A stretch of DNA of 64,000 nucleotides from Paenibacillus campinasensis (GTDB lineage: Bacteria > Bacillota > Bacilli > Paenibacillales > Paenibacillaceae). The DNA is taken from NCBI RefSeq assembly GCF_002272015.1, contig NZ_NPBY01000046.1:1-64000 (forward strand). Reading direction: 5' to 3'. A program made the translations under genes and the position numbers. Positions within the stretch are counted from its first letter, which is position 1. Every line of letters starts with the position of its first letter. This document shows positions 16,445 to 25,392 of this stretch, piece after piece. The notes beneath the pieces were generated by a model. It did no database searches. It was given only the letters and a program-made list of their open reading frames with translations, and was not told the origin of the DNA.

Positions 16445-18094
16445 GTGTTCAAGAAAAGCAAAATCATTCTGTTATGTACCAGCCTGCTGCTAGGTCTGTT
16501 TGCCTCAGTTATCGGTGCGCCGACAGCCGATGCTGCTTTTGGGCCCGGCGATTTTCTGAAGGCAAACGGGACCGTTGTGCGAAACAATTCAGGCAATGGC
16601 AGCATTGTCAATCTGCGCGGCACGAACCTTGGGGGATGGCTGCTGCAGGAGGAATGGATGACGCCGTCCGGAGCGGTGGACGAATACACGCTGCGGAGAA
16701 CGCTGATCCATCGTTTTGGCGAAGCCGGCGCACAGTCGCTGATTAATGTATATCAGGATCACTGGATTCAGGCGAGTGACCTCGACAATATCCGGAATTG
16801 GGGCATGAACGTGGTTCGGGTTCCTCTCTACTGGGAGGATTTCATGAATACAAACGGCGTGATGAAACCCGATTCGGTATCTTTCCGCAAGCTGGATTGG
16901 CTGATCGCGGAAGCTGGACAGCGCAATCTGTATGTCATTCTGGATCTTCACGGAGCCCCTGGCGCAGCCTGTCCATGGCATTCCTGCGGACGGGAAAATG
17001 CCAATGAGCTGTGGACCAATTCCACCTACCAGAACTGGACCATCCAGATTTGGGAGCGTATCGCCACACGCTACAGAGGCAATCCGACCGTAGCAGCCTA
17101 CGATCTTCTGAATGAACCGCTCGTCTCGATGGGGGCAGGAGAGAACTCGACGCAGATCCGGCAGAAGATGGAGTTCTATGACCGGATGTACCGGGCTGTT
17201 CGCGCCAAGGACCCTGATCACATGATCATTATCGCAGCCTTCCACGACTGGTTTGCCGCTTATCCGCCGAGCACGTACGGCTGGCAAAATGTGATGTACC
17301 AGACGCATCACTACCAGTTCACCGACTATAACAACTGGGAGATGACAAACCAGGAGATTGATCGTTGGCTGAGAGACCTGGCGACACATCAGAAAAATTG
17401 GAACGTGCCTGTATTTGCCGGCGAATTCTCTTTCGGTCAGCATGATTTGACGGAGAAATGGTTGTCCGGCCTGAATAACCTGAACGCCTCCTGGACGAAC
17501 TGGAGTTACAAGGTTAAAGGCGGCGGCAACTGGGGCTATTTCAATAATAACAATAATCCGGCTCCGAACCTGAATACCGACAGCGCCGATACAATCGCAG
17601 CCAAATGGACGCGCTTCACCACAAACCATTTTGCCAGCAACACGGCGTTTCTGAATGTGGTGAGAAGACATACCGGCACCGCTCCGGTTACGGTAGGCTG
17701 GTCCAGCCTGAAAGCCAATGCCAATGGCAAGTTTGTCAGCGCCGAGAATGCCGGGGCTGCGCCGCTTGTGGCCAACCGCGACACGGACGGGGATTGGGAA
17801 CGGTTCAAGATCATCGAGCATGCGGATGGAACGGTATCGCTTCTGTCGATGAGCAACAACAAGTTTGTGCAGGCTGATCTGAACAATGGCGGACGACTCA
17901 TTGCCTCCGCCACCTATGCCTCGACCTGGGAGAAGTTTACCCGCGAGCAGATCAGCAGCGGACTCTATGCGCTGAAGTCTGTAGCGAACGGAAAATATGT
18001 CACCGCAGACCTGGACAGAGACGGCGTGCTGTATGCGAACCGAGACTCGGTAGGCGGCGCATGGGAGACATTCTTCATCCAACCTTCGCACTAA
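16445..18094 (+). CDS. Secreted GH5 glucanase (exo-beta-1,3-glucanase-like) with C-terminal beta-trefoil
   Basis: Extracellular glucan hydrolase. The signal peptide (VFKKSKIILLCTSLLLGLFA) ends near ADA-AF. The GH5 barrel opens with GTNLGGWLLQEEWMTPSGA, as in exo-beta-1,3-glucanases. The acid/base Glu224 lies in LLNEPL and the nucleophile Glu327 in FAGEFSF. Residues from about 430 form a fascin-like/CBM13-like beta-trefoil with three related lobes (VSLKANANGKFVSAENAG, SNNKFVQADLNNGGRL, ANGKYVTADLDRDGVL), probably for glucan binding. The GTG start at 16445 is set by GGGGAGG 7 nt upstream; the longer frame from 16319 has no ribosome site and would bury the signal peptide. Control by the divergent LacI protein is likely. 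Confidence 0.88.
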   Translation: MFKKSKIILLCTSLLLGLFASVIGAPTADAAFGPGDFLKANGTVVRNNSGNGSIVNLRGTNLGGWLLQEEWMTPSGAVDEYTLRRTLIHRFGEAGAQSLINVYQDHWIQASDLDNIRNWGMNVVRVPLYWEDFMNTNGVMKPDSVSFRKLDWLIAEAGQRNLYVILDLHGAPGAACPWHSCGRENANELWTNSTYQNWTIQIWERIATRYRGNPTVAAYDLLNEPLVSMGAGENSTQIRQKMEFYDRMYRAVRAKDPDHMIIIAAFHDWFAAYPPSTYGWQNVMYQTHHYQFTDYNNWEMTNQEIDRWLRDLATHQKNWNVPVFAGEFSFGQHDLTEKWLSGLNNLNASWTNWSYKVKGGGNWGYFNNNNNPAPNLNTDSADTIAAKWTRFTTNHFASNTAFLNVVRRHTGTAPVTVGWSSLKANANGKFVSAENAGAAPLVANRDTDGDWERFKIIEHADGTVSLLSMSNNKFVQADLNNGGRLIASATYASTWEKFTREQISSGLYALKSVANGKYVTADLDRDGVLYANRDSVGGAWETFFIQPSH

Positions 18095-18192
18095 TCGGAA
18101 TGGAACCTACAGAAGCGTAAGCTTGTAAGCTCCGAACGTAAGTCCTGAACGTAGCCCTGAATTCAGAGTCTGAATAAGAGCGGTAACAAGAA

Positions 18193-18229
18193 GCCCCGGT
18201 CATTCCTGCCCGTCAGGATTGACCGGGGC
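18193..18229 (+). terminator. Long stem-loop after GH5
   Basis: GCCCCGGTCA and TGACCGGGGC plus inner TCCTG/CAGGA form a 16-position stem with one T-T mismatch and a 5-nt loop. Only a weak T-run follows (GTTGTTCT). Confidence 0.65.
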
Positions 18230-18408
18230 GTTGTTCTGCGGGACGCTGCAAGGCGGCGGTCGATCGCCCATAGGGTTACCACATGTGGCCCTTTGCCAGC
18301 TCCAGACATTCCTTAACGATTAACGATGTTGTGAAAGAACCGGCGAATGGTGGATCCCCTGCGCGTGTTAAACCGATGAACGGTCGGTCTTCAACACCAC
18401 AGTGCCGC

Positions 18409-19032
18409 TCATGCGAGCGACATGCCCTGGAAAATAAAGGACCAGCGGTAGTTATTGCCCTCCCAGATTTCCTGATTCGGCATATGCAGCCAGCATACTT
18501 CATTCATGCCGCTCTCCACCCATGTCAGTTCAGGGACGGGCATATGATTCACGAGCAGCACCCGGAACTCGCCGACCACAAGACCGCGCAGCACCTCCAC
18601 CAGTTCCCTGACATGCAGAATGTCCGAGTCGGTCCGGATAAACAAATACCGGCCGGGCTGCTGCAGGGTCAGAAGAAAGCGGTCGACGCGGCGGTCATAC
18701 TTCATTTTCACGGCAGGATAGCTGAGCTTGTATGGAGGGTAATCGGCATTGACATGGAAGTCGTGATTCATGAACAGATCGTATTCCTGATCCCGAACGT
18801 TGTACAGCTCCGAGCTTACCTGATCGACGACTTGCAGTTTCGTATAGTCAAGATACCCGACAAACCGATTTTGCAGCAGTCTAATCACCTGAGGCAGAAA
18901 TGGCGTGCCCATCCAGTCCAGCGGGCCCGCGAACCTGCGCAGTCCGTTCTTGCGAAGCTGAATAGCGGGAATACAGTTGTTCCCTAGGCTGAAAATGGCG
19001 TTGTAAGGAACCTTAAGATCCGCAAGGTTCAT
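18409..19032 (-). CDS. DUF1796 papain-like cysteine-peptidase-family protein
   Basis: Protein of 207 residues of the DUF1796 family, a group annotated as putative papain-like cysteine peptidases. The N-terminal signature is FSLGNNCIPAIQLRKNGLRRFAGPLDWM, with the candidate catalytic Cys in NNC. Further family blocks are YDLFMNHDF, RVDRFLLTLQQPGRYLFIRTD and HMPVPELTW. It has no signal peptide or membrane segment. GGTGAG lies 6 nt from the ATG. The gene is divergent from a small protein and a glycosyltransferase; in other genomes DUF1796 genes often sit by surface-polysaccharide genes, which fits here. The peptidase activity is a family prediction and unproven. Confidence 0.78.
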   Translation of the reverse strand: MNLADLKVPYNAIFSLGNNCIPAIQLRKNGLRRFAGPLDWMGTPFLPQVIRLLQNRFVGYLDYTKLQVVDQVSSELYNVRDQEYDLFMNHDFHVNADYPPYKLSYPAVKMKYDRRVDRFLLTLQQPGRYLFIRTDSDILHVRELVEVLRGLVVGEFRVLLVNHMPVPELTWVESGMNEVCWLHMPNQEIWEGNNYRWSFIFQGMSLA

Positions 19033-19225
19033 CGCACTCTCACCTGATCCTTTCTTGGCAGTGAAGTTATATTCTATTGAATGCCGAAAGGCGCGAAGAG
19101 GCGTGGACTAACATGCCAGCGCTACCGCACAAATGGATATTGGCCGGGTTGATATGCCCTTACACATGCCATATGCGGTACATACCCTGATAGTAATTAT
19201 TAAGTGATGACCAGGGGGGAATTCA

Positions 19226-19561
19226 ATGTCCATATTTCGATTGGACGCGGTTGAACATGGAGTCATCGATTCCAGATACATTCAATCTGTTGATATCACG
19301 ATTACGAATGCGGGGCCAGACCCCTTTGACGTTTTGATTCACGGTTATAATCCTTACGGTGTCTATTATGTCAGCTTGACTCATGTCGGTGTCGGAGCAA
19401 CCGTTGTTATTCCGGAGGTGGCCAATCACAATCTGAGCTTCAGTCTGCTGCTGGTCACCAACATTAACTACTCGCACTCCACGGTCATTACGGTCCATGC
19501 CAAAAACCAGAGGCAGCTGGTCGCAGTCTTCTCCAATCCGAATTTCAGCATTATCGAATAA
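19226..19561 (+). CDS. Small beta-rich conserved-type protein, 111 residues
   Basis: No family recognised. The sequence alternates hydrophobic and polar residues (IQSVDITITNAGPDPFDVLIHGYNP, VVIPEVANHNLSFSLLLVTN, STVITVHAKNQRQLVAVF) and looks like an all-beta sandwich of about eight strands. It has no signal peptide and no Cys. AGGGGGGA precedes the ATG, and the next gene, a glycosyltransferase, starts 14 nt after the stop, so the two are almost certainly one operon. A spore-coat or surface-layer structural protein that is glycosylated by its neighbour is one possibility; this is inference from position only. Confidence 0.75.
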   Translation: MSIFRLDAVEHGVIDSRYIQSVDITITNAGPDPFDVLIHGYNPYGVYYVSLTHVGVGATVVIPEVANHNLSFSLLLVTNINYSHSTVITVHAKNQRQLVAVFSNPNFSIIE

Positions 19562-19575
19562 AGGGGGGGAACATC

Positions 19576-20637
19576 ATGAAAGTGCTGTTTGTGTACTATG
19601 TGCCAAGCGGTGGTGTCGAAACCCTGAACAGGCAACGCTGCCGCGCGCTTCGTCTGGCTGGCATCGAAGGGCATTGCCTCTATTACGGATGGGGAGCGGG
19701 AATCCAGAATTCCGTTGATTTTCCGGTCTATATCAGCCGCAATGACATTGAGATCAAGCATATTCTCGATTCAAACCAGTATGATGCCATCGTGGTGACG
19801 ACAGACCATGCGAGCTTCGCCCGTTTCAGCATGCTCGGATTCAAGGGGAAGTTTGTGCTAGAGATCCAGGGTTACGGGCCGAAGGAGGTGGCCCGGGCGC
19901 AGCTGACGGCAGCCATGCCGTACATCAACCAGTATGCCTCGGCCTTGCTGAATCCGAATACGCCGCATATTGCTGCTTTGTTTCAGGAACTGTATCCGCA
20001 TAAGCCCCAATTCAATTTCAACAACTGTTTTGATACGACGTACTTCACGTATAACTCGTACATCCATCCGGAATATCCGGTCATCGCCTGGCTGGGCAGA
20101 ATCGAGGACAACAAAAATTGGCGCGAGTTTCTGCACATCGGCCACCAATTAAGTCAACATGTGCCTAACCTGCGAATGTGGATGTTTGAGGACAACCATC
20201 TGAGCGTTCCGGCCGAACGTGAACAGTTCCAGCAATTGATTGCCGAGCTCGGTCTTCAGGACCGGCTGACGGTAAGAGCGAATGTGCCTAATGGCGAAAT
20301 GCCGTATTATTTTTCCGTCATCGGTGATTCCGGCGGTTTTCTATGCTCCACCTCCAAGGTGGAGGGAGCCCCGTACGCGGTGCTGGAGGCGATGAGCTGC
20401 CGCTGTCCGGTGCTCACTACCGATTCGGACGGCGTATCGACCTCTGTTTATCATAATGCCACCGGCAAGTTCTATACGCTCGGGAATATACAGCATGCGG
20501 TGCAGGAAGGGCTTGAGCTGATGCATAACGCTGCGCTGCGCGAGCAGATCCGTGCCGGTGCGATGCAGCATGTGCAGCAAGCCTTCAATCCGCACGTGTA
20601 TGCTGCTAATTTCGCCAACATGATCCATTCGGTGTAA
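19576..20637 (+). CDS. GT4-family glycosyltransferase (GT-B fold)
   Basis: Probable retaining glycosyltransferase that moves sugar from a nucleotide donor to a surface polymer or protein. The N-lobe starts with MKVLFVYYVPSGGVETLNRQR and a Gly-rich turn. The C-lobe begins around VIAWLGRIEDNKNW and contains the donor-site E-x7-E motif in EGAPYAVLEAMSCRCPVLTT. Its 353 residues are normal for the family, and it has no membrane segment. It is translated from AGGGGGGG a few nt before the ATG, directly after the small beta-rich protein. Acceptor and donor sugars cannot be told. Confidence 0.87.
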   Translation: MKVLFVYYVPSGGVETLNRQRCRALRLAGIEGHCLYYGWGAGIQNSVDFPVYISRNDIEIKHILDSNQYDAIVVTTDHASFARFSMLGFKGKFVLEIQGYGPKEVARAQLTAAMPYINQYASALLNPNTPHIAALFQELYPHKPQFNFNNCFDTTYFTYNSYIHPEYPVIAWLGRIEDNKNWREFLHIGHQLSQHVPNLRMWMFEDNHLSVPAEREQFQQLIAELGLQDRLTVRANVPNGEMPYYFSVIGDSGGFLCSTSKVEGAPYAVLEAMSCRCPVLTTDSDGVSTSVYHNATGKFYTLGNIQHAVQEGLELMHNAALREQIRAGAMQHVQQAFNPHVYAANFANMIHSV

Positions 20638-20658
20638 CGGAAAATATCCGCATCCATG

Positions 20659-20996
20659 AGGCTGACTCCATGAGCAACAGGGTCAGCCTTGCACCGTTTG
20701 GCAGAGCTTCCGCTCTGGCTTCCTGGACAAGCCGCCATGCGCAGCTGATCACCAGCTGCCCTAATAAGGCGATAAGTGTCGCGGCTCTGTTATGGCGGAG
20801 TCGGGGTTCGTTCGTCCGGATTTTTGGAAACACTACTAGAACACCAGGACGCCCAAGAAGATTGTACAGATTGACAAAGCTCACGAAACCAAGGAAATCC
20901 GGCAACTCGAAAAATTGGCCACACGTTGCTATATTTCTCGAAGAGAGCAGCTGTGCGCAGGTGTTACCGGGCTTGTTTACGCGTTGCTGCAAACAA
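20659..20996. other. Non-coding stretch after the glycosyltransferase
   Basis: It begins with a stem-loop (AGGCTGAC and GTCAGCCT, 20659-20689) without a T-run, a possible weak terminator. The remaining 300 bp has open frames on both strands, but none has a ribosome site, recognisable motif or family-like composition. It could be a decayed gene; nothing firm is seen. Confidence 0.4.
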
Positions 20997-21030
20997 CGAC
21001 GGGGCTGTCCCGTAAGGAACAGCCCCGTCG
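20997..21030 (-). terminator. Terminator of the epimerase gene
   Basis: CGACGGGGCTGT and ACAGCCCCGTCG form a perfect 12-bp stem with a 10-nt loop, 11 nt beyond the epimerase stop. On the minus strand it is followed by TTGTTTG. Confidence 0.7.
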
Positions 21031-21040
21031 CTGGAATCAG

Positions 21041-21955
21041 CTAGGCTTGAAACCAGCTGCGATACGTCTTTGCAATTCCTTCGGCAAGCGAAGTTTCCGC
21101 GTCCCAGCCCAGCACCGCCTTCGTTCTGTCGTTATTCAAACAGCTGTGCAGGATGTCGCCTTGCTTGGGCGGTAAGTACCGGACGTCAACCGGCTCCGGA
21201 TGCAGGGCGGTTAGCTGCGATACCAGTTCGTTGATGCTGCTTCTGCGGCCCGTGCTGACATGAAGCGTCTGTCCGTTTCCTTGGTCAATCGACGCGAGAT
21301 TGGCTTCTACCACATCTTTGACAAAAATAAAGTCCCGAGTCTGATTACCGTCCCCATATACCGTGAACGGTTCCGAGCGTTTCAGCCGATCCCCGAATAC
21401 CGCAACGACCCCGCCTTCGCCCTTGGCCGTTTGCCCGGGGCCGTATACGTTGCCATATCGCAATATCGTATACTCTAGCCCGAAATAGCGGCTGTAGAGA
21501 CGTATATACTGCTCGCCAACCATTTTGGACAAGGCGTAATACGAAATCGGGGAGAGCGGGTCATCCTCGGTCAGCTGCTCTTTTTCCAAATCTCCGTATA
21601 CGCCTGAAGTAGACGCGAACACGATCTTGCGAATCTTGGATTTCCGGCAGGCCTCCAATATGTTGATGGTCCCCAAAACGTTGGTATCGGCGTCCTCGTA
21701 AGGATCTGCAATCGAACGCTGCACGTCCGCCTGGGCGGCCAGATGAAACACGACATCGGGCTTTAAGAGCGCCAAATAATCTGTCGTCTGTTGGGAGTTT
21801 ACGTCCGCTACATGCAGAATCGCCTCGGAATGGAGGCGACCTGGATCACCGGTTGTAAGGTTGTCGATGACATGGACCTCGCAGCCTCGGGCCACGAGGC
21901 CGTCCACCAGGTGAGAGCCGATAAATCCGGCACCACCGGTAACTACCATTTTCAT
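21041..21955 (-). CDS. NAD-dependent sugar-nucleotide epimerase/dehydratase (GalE-like)
   Basis: Extended short-chain dehydrogenase of 304 residues acting on nucleotide sugars in the cytoplasm. The Rossmann motif is GGAGFIG at residues 7-13. The catalytic triad is visible as the STSG strand Ser and YxxxK (YYALSK). FHLAAQADVQRSI and RYGNVYGPGQ are typical of UDP-glucose 4-epimerase-like proteins. It lies between surface-glycan genes and probably supplies an activated sugar to them. GalE itself usually has about 330 residues, so a related epimerase such as UDP-GlcNAc 4-epimerase is equally possible. It has its own terminator. Confidence 0.85.
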   Translation of the reverse strand: MKMVVTGGAGFIGSHLVDGLVARGCEVHVIDNLTTGDPGRLHSEAILHVADVNSQQTTDYLALLKPDVVFHLAAQADVQRSIADPYEDADTNVLGTINILEACRKSKIRKIVFASTSGVYGDLEKEQLTEDDPLSPISYYALSKMVGEQYIRLYSRYFGLEYTILRYGNVYGPGQTAKGEGGVVAVFGDRLKRSEPFTVYGDGNQTRDFIFVKDVVEANLASIDQGNGQTLHVSTGRRSSINELVSQLTALHPEPVDVRYLPPKQGDILHSCLNNDRTKAVLGWDAETSLAEGIAKTYRSWFQA

Positions 21956-22156
21956 GCCTATAACCCTCCAGCCTTAAGATAGGATGCTCTATCTTACGTG
22001 AGGGACAAGGGGATTGCATGAGCGGCTGTCCCTCCGGGCCGAAGGAATGGGCTGCGATATACCGTACATTTCGATGCGATTAGATCGCCCTATACAAAAC
22101 TGCTATAATAGAGGTTGCGTTTTTACATTGAGTTTACAAAAAAGAGGGAGTCATGG

Positions 22157-24079
22157 ATGGAATTACTTCGGAAAGATCATATACGGTGGTTTATCGGCGT
22201 GTTCATCCTGCTGCTGGTGAAGCTTATCCTGTTACGGAGCTTTCTGTTCGGCGGGATGATGTGGGGGCGGGTGCTGCCGGATGCTCTATCCATTCTGGCG
22301 GTGTTGAGCCTGCTGGAGCTGGTGCTGCCGAATAAAGGGAAGCGGACGATCTATTGGTGCTTTAATCTTCTGTTTTCATTGATGCTGTTCGCCGCAGCGG
22401 TGTACAACGTATACTTCGGCTCGATTCCGACCTACACGGCGTTATCCGGGATAGGGCAGGTCAATCAGGTGAAAGGCAGTGTCCAGGCTTTGATCAGGCC
22501 GGCGCATTTTCTGTTTTTTGCCGATGTGATTGTTATTGCAGCGGTATGGACGGTTCGAAAGCTCCGAGCCCGATTCCGCAGGGGCCTAATGTTCCGTTTG
22601 TCGCCCGGCTATTCGGGCCTGAGAACATCCAGTCTCGTATGGAAAACGGGGATGGCCGGGATGCTCGTAGTGACCGTTCTGCTGTCGGGCTGGATCATGC
22701 GGGGCGCCTGGGGGATCGAGAATGAGATTGCCCGCGCGGAGCAAATGGGCTTCATGAATTATCAGGTGGAGGCTGCAATCCGGAACCAACGAGAGAACCG
22801 CATGCTCGCCAAGGCTAATCGCGAGGAGGTGATCGCCCAAGTGAAGCAGCTCCAGGATCAGTATCCTTACCGGGACGAGAAGGGGGCGGCACCGGCCTAT
22901 TATGGCATAGCTGAAGGGAAAAATGTGCTCGTCGTGCAGATGGAATCCTTGCAGACATTTCCGATCGGTCTTACGCTTGACAGTCAAGAGCTGACCCCTG
23001 TCATGAACCATCTAGTTGAGGAGGGGCTGTACTTCCCTCACATATTCCAGCAGATCGGTCAGGGCAATACTTCCGATGCGGAGTTCGCGGTGAATACGTC
23101 CATCTACCCGACCGGCACGATTGCGATGTCCACAGGCTATGGCAACAAGGAGCTGCCCAGTCTGCCCCGCATGCTCAATCGCCTTGGCTATGTAACCAAT
23201 ACGTTTCATGTCAACGATATCAACTTCTGGAACCGGAGCAAGCTGTATCCGGCACTGCAATTCCAGCAATACTACGACAAGCCCTATTTTCAGGATGATC
23301 ACTTTAATGACTTCGGTCCATCGGATGAGGAGCTGTTCCGCGTCGGCATGCGAAAGATAAAAGAGCTGCATGCGCAGAATACGCCTTTTTATACGAATCT
23401 GATCACGGTCTCCAACCATTCACCCTACACCTTGAAGGATGAATTTGTGAAGATTGCGCTCCCTGAAGAGCTGGAAGGCACACATCTCGGCAAATACCTG
23501 AAATCGGTCAACTATTCGGATTATGCGCTGGGTGTTCTCGTTGAGGACTTGAAGAAGAACGGACTCTGGGACAACACGGTGCTTGTTGTCTATGGCGACC
23601 ACTTCGGCATCAATCAGAAAGAAGCGAGCCCCGAGCAGATTTCATCCGTGCTTGGCATCCGTTATCATGAGCGGATCAGCCGCTTCAATATTCCGCTGAT
23701 CATGCATGTGCCGGGCATCGAGGGCGGCCAGGTCATTGATCAGGTTGGCGGTCAGGTCGATCTGCTGCCAACGATCGCTAATCTGCTGGGCATACGGCTG
23801 GAGGATGAGCAATTGACCGCCTTTGGTCAGGACTTGCTGAATATCGACCGGAATGTGGTTGGCATGCGTTACTACCTTCCGACAGGATCGTTCTTTAATA
23901 ACGAGATTATGTTCGTTCCAGGGGACGGGTTTGAGGATGGCACAGCCGTGAGGCTGGACACGCTGGAGCCAGTGGAAGACATTGGCCCTTATCGCAGCGA
24001 CTATGACTATATTATGCAGCTGATGAAGCTGTCGGATGATTATGTAAAGCTGCTGCCAGACCGCGCCTCCAAGTCCTGA
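22157..24079 (+). CDS. LTA synthase-family membrane sulfatase-fold phosphotransferase
   Basis: Glycerol-phosphate polymerase-like enzyme of 640 residues acting at the outer face of the membrane. Five membrane segments (about 10-185) carry an extracellular alkaline-phosphatase-fold domain. The active-site Thr305 lies in GNTSDAEF, equivalent to LtaS Thr300. Metal ligands are seen in the VVQMES start and in VVYGDHFG, with SNHSPY in between. The start at 22157 follows GAGGGAG; the frame open to 22115 lacks a site. Genomes of this group encode several LtaS paralogues, and which of lipoteichoic-acid synthesis or priming this one performs is unknown. It sits beside glycosyltransferase and epimerase genes for surface glycans. 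Confidence 0.87.
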   Translation: MELLRKDHIRWFIGVFILLLVKLILLRSFLFGGMMWGRVLPDALSILAVLSLLELVLPNKGKRTIYWCFNLLFSLMLFAAAVYNVYFGSIPTYTALSGIGQVNQVKGSVQALIRPAHFLFFADVIVIAAVWTVRKLRARFRRGLMFRLSPGYSGLRTSSLVWKTGMAGMLVVTVLLSGWIMRGAWGIENEIARAEQMGFMNYQVEAAIRNQRENRMLAKANREEVIAQVKQLQDQYPYRDEKGAAPAYYGIAEGKNVLVVQMESLQTFPIGLTLDSQELTPVMNHLVEEGLYFPHIFQQIGQGNTSDAEFAVNTSIYPTGTIAMSTGYGNKELPSLPRMLNRLGYVTNTFHVNDINFWNRSKLYPALQFQQYYDKPYFQDDHFNDFGPSDEELFRVGMRKIKELHAQNTPFYTNLITVSNHSPYTLKDEFVKIALPEELEGTHLGKYLKSVNYSDYALGVLVEDLKKNGLWDNTVLVVYGDHFGINQKEASPEQISSVLGIRYHERISRFNIPLIMHVPGIEGGQVIDQVGGQVDLLPTIANLLGIRLEDEQLTAFGQDLLNIDRNVVGMRYYLPTGSFFNNEIMFVPGDGFEDGTAVRLDTLEPVEDIGPYRSDYDYIMQLMKLSDDYVKLLPDRASKS

Positions 24080-24097
24080 AATACAATTAAGTTCACG

Positions 24098-24140
24098 AAA
24101 CCGCTCTGATCGGCAAATAGCCGGGTCAGAGCGGTTTTTT
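24098..24140 (+). terminator. Intrinsic terminator after the LTA synthase-like gene
   Basis: AAACCGCTCTGA and TCAGAGCGGTTT make a 12-bp stem, followed by TTTTTT. Confidence 0.85.
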
Positions 24141-24212
24141 ATGACTTTATATATCGTTGCAGTCTCTCGGCAACGATTGCTGTCGCTGTGGACGTGTGCT
24201 ATATTAAATCTA

Positions 24213-24247
24213 TTGTCAACCTAAATGATCTGATTTTAGGTTAACAA
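24213..24247. promoter_or_regulatory. BirA operator upstream of bioB
   Basis: Half-sites TTGTCAACCTAAA (24213-24225) and TTTAGGTTAACAA (24235-24247) are complementary at 12 of 13 positions across a 9-nt spacer. This matches the Gram-positive biotin-repressor site TTGTTAACC...GGTTAACAA. It lies 31 nt before the bioB start codon. Confidence 0.85.
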
Positions 24248-24278
24248 ATATGATTTGCACGGGAGGATGGCGATACAT

Positions 24279-25280
24279 ATGACAATAATCAAAGGGAATG
24301 CAGTGGATTGGCTATCTCTGGCTGAGCGGGTTACTCAAGGTTATGAGGTGGGCAAAGAAGAGGCGCAGCGCATTATGCGAGCATCGAATGATGAATTGTT
24401 ACAGGTGATGCAGGCCGCTTTTCACATTCGCAAAACGTATTTTGGCACCAAGGTCAAGCTTAATATGATTGTTAATGCCAAGTCCGGGCTCTGTCCAGAG
24501 GATTGCGGATACTGCTCACAGTCGATCATATCCGAGGCGCCTATCGATAAATATGCTTGGCTTACCAAGGACAAGATATTGGAGGGCGCAAGGGAATCCA
24601 TTCGCCGCAAGGCAGGCACGTATTGCATTGTAGCTTCCGGCCGCCGGCCGACGCATCGCGAAATCGCGCATGTGGTTGAGGCAGTCAAGGAGATCCGGGC
24701 GACAACCGACTTGAAGGTATGCTGCTGTCTCGGATTCCTGAGCGAAGAGCATGCCAGACAGCTGGCTGAGGCTGGGGTTCACCGGTACAATCATAATCTG
24801 AATACGTCAAAAGATAACTACGGGCGAATTACGACAACGCACACGTATGACGACCGCGTCGAGACGGTGAAAGAAGCTGCAGCTTCCGGCATGTCGCCTT
24901 GCTCCGGTGCGATATTCGGCATGGGGGAGACGGAGGAGGAGCAGGTGGAGATTGCCTTTGAGCTGAAACGGCTCGGGGCGGATTCCATTCCGTGCAATTT
25001 TTTGAATCCGATTGACGGGACGCCGCTTGAAGGGCGGCGCGAATTGACGCCGGTCAAGGCGTTGAAGATTTTGGCGATGATGCGGTTTGTGAATCCTGAT
25101 AAGGAAATCCGCATCGCCGGAGGACGCGAGGTGAACCTCCGATCGTTGCAGCCGCTCGGATTGTATGCCGCCAATTCTATTTTTATCGGGGATTACTTAA
25201 CGACAGCCGGTCAGGATCAGCATGCGGATTGGCAAATGATCGAAGATCTTGGATTCGAAATCGAGGAATGCGCGCTATAA
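24279..25280 (+). CDS. bioB: Biotin synthase
   Basis: Radical-SAM enzyme that inserts sulfur into dethiobiotin, the last step of biotin synthesis. The SAM-cluster motif CPEDCGYC (in NAKSGLCPEDCGYCSQS) is near residue 65. Cysteines of the [2Fe-2S] site and the conserved Arg appear in KVCCCLGF, YNHNLNTS, and CSGAIFGMGET to CNFLNPIDGTPL. GGREVNLRSLQPLG closes the barrel. The length (333 residues) is normal. The start at 24279 is chosen over TTG 24255 and ATG 24267 because GGGAGG at 24261-24266 abuts or overlaps those. No other bio gene is beside it, so dethiobiotin must come from elsewhere. The upstream BirA box predicts repression by biotin. Confidence 0.95.
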   Translation: MTIIKGNAVDWLSLAERVTQGYEVGKEEAQRIMRASNDELLQVMQAAFHIRKTYFGTKVKLNMIVNAKSGLCPEDCGYCSQSIISEAPIDKYAWLTKDKILEGARESIRRKAGTYCIVASGRRPTHREIAHVVEAVKEIRATTDLKVCCCLGFLSEEHARQLAEAGVHRYNHNLNTSKDNYGRITTTHTYDDRVETVKEAAASGMSPCSGAIFGMGETEEEQVEIAFELKRLGADSIPCNFLNPIDGTPLEGRRELTPVKALKILAMMRFVNPDKEIRIAGGREVNLRSLQPLGLYAANSIFIGDYLTTAGQDQHADWQMIEDLGFEIEECAL

Positions 25281-25392
25281 TCGATATTGACATTTCGAGA
25301 GGATGACCCTAGTATATAGCCGGGAGGGACTTTCACCCATCTTGATAATAAGCGTAGTATAGACTATATACAGATTATTGGGGGAATCCGTG

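Noticed and set aside
16589-18091. 500-codon open frame antisense to the GH5 gene
   Set aside because: Shadow frame caused by the codon bias of the GH5 gene; no motif and no start context.
20606-20992. 128-codon minus-strand frame between the glycosyltransferase and epimerase genes
   Set aside because: Considered as a small gene, but it runs into the 3' end of the glycosyltransferase gene and has neither ribosome site nor recognisable fold.
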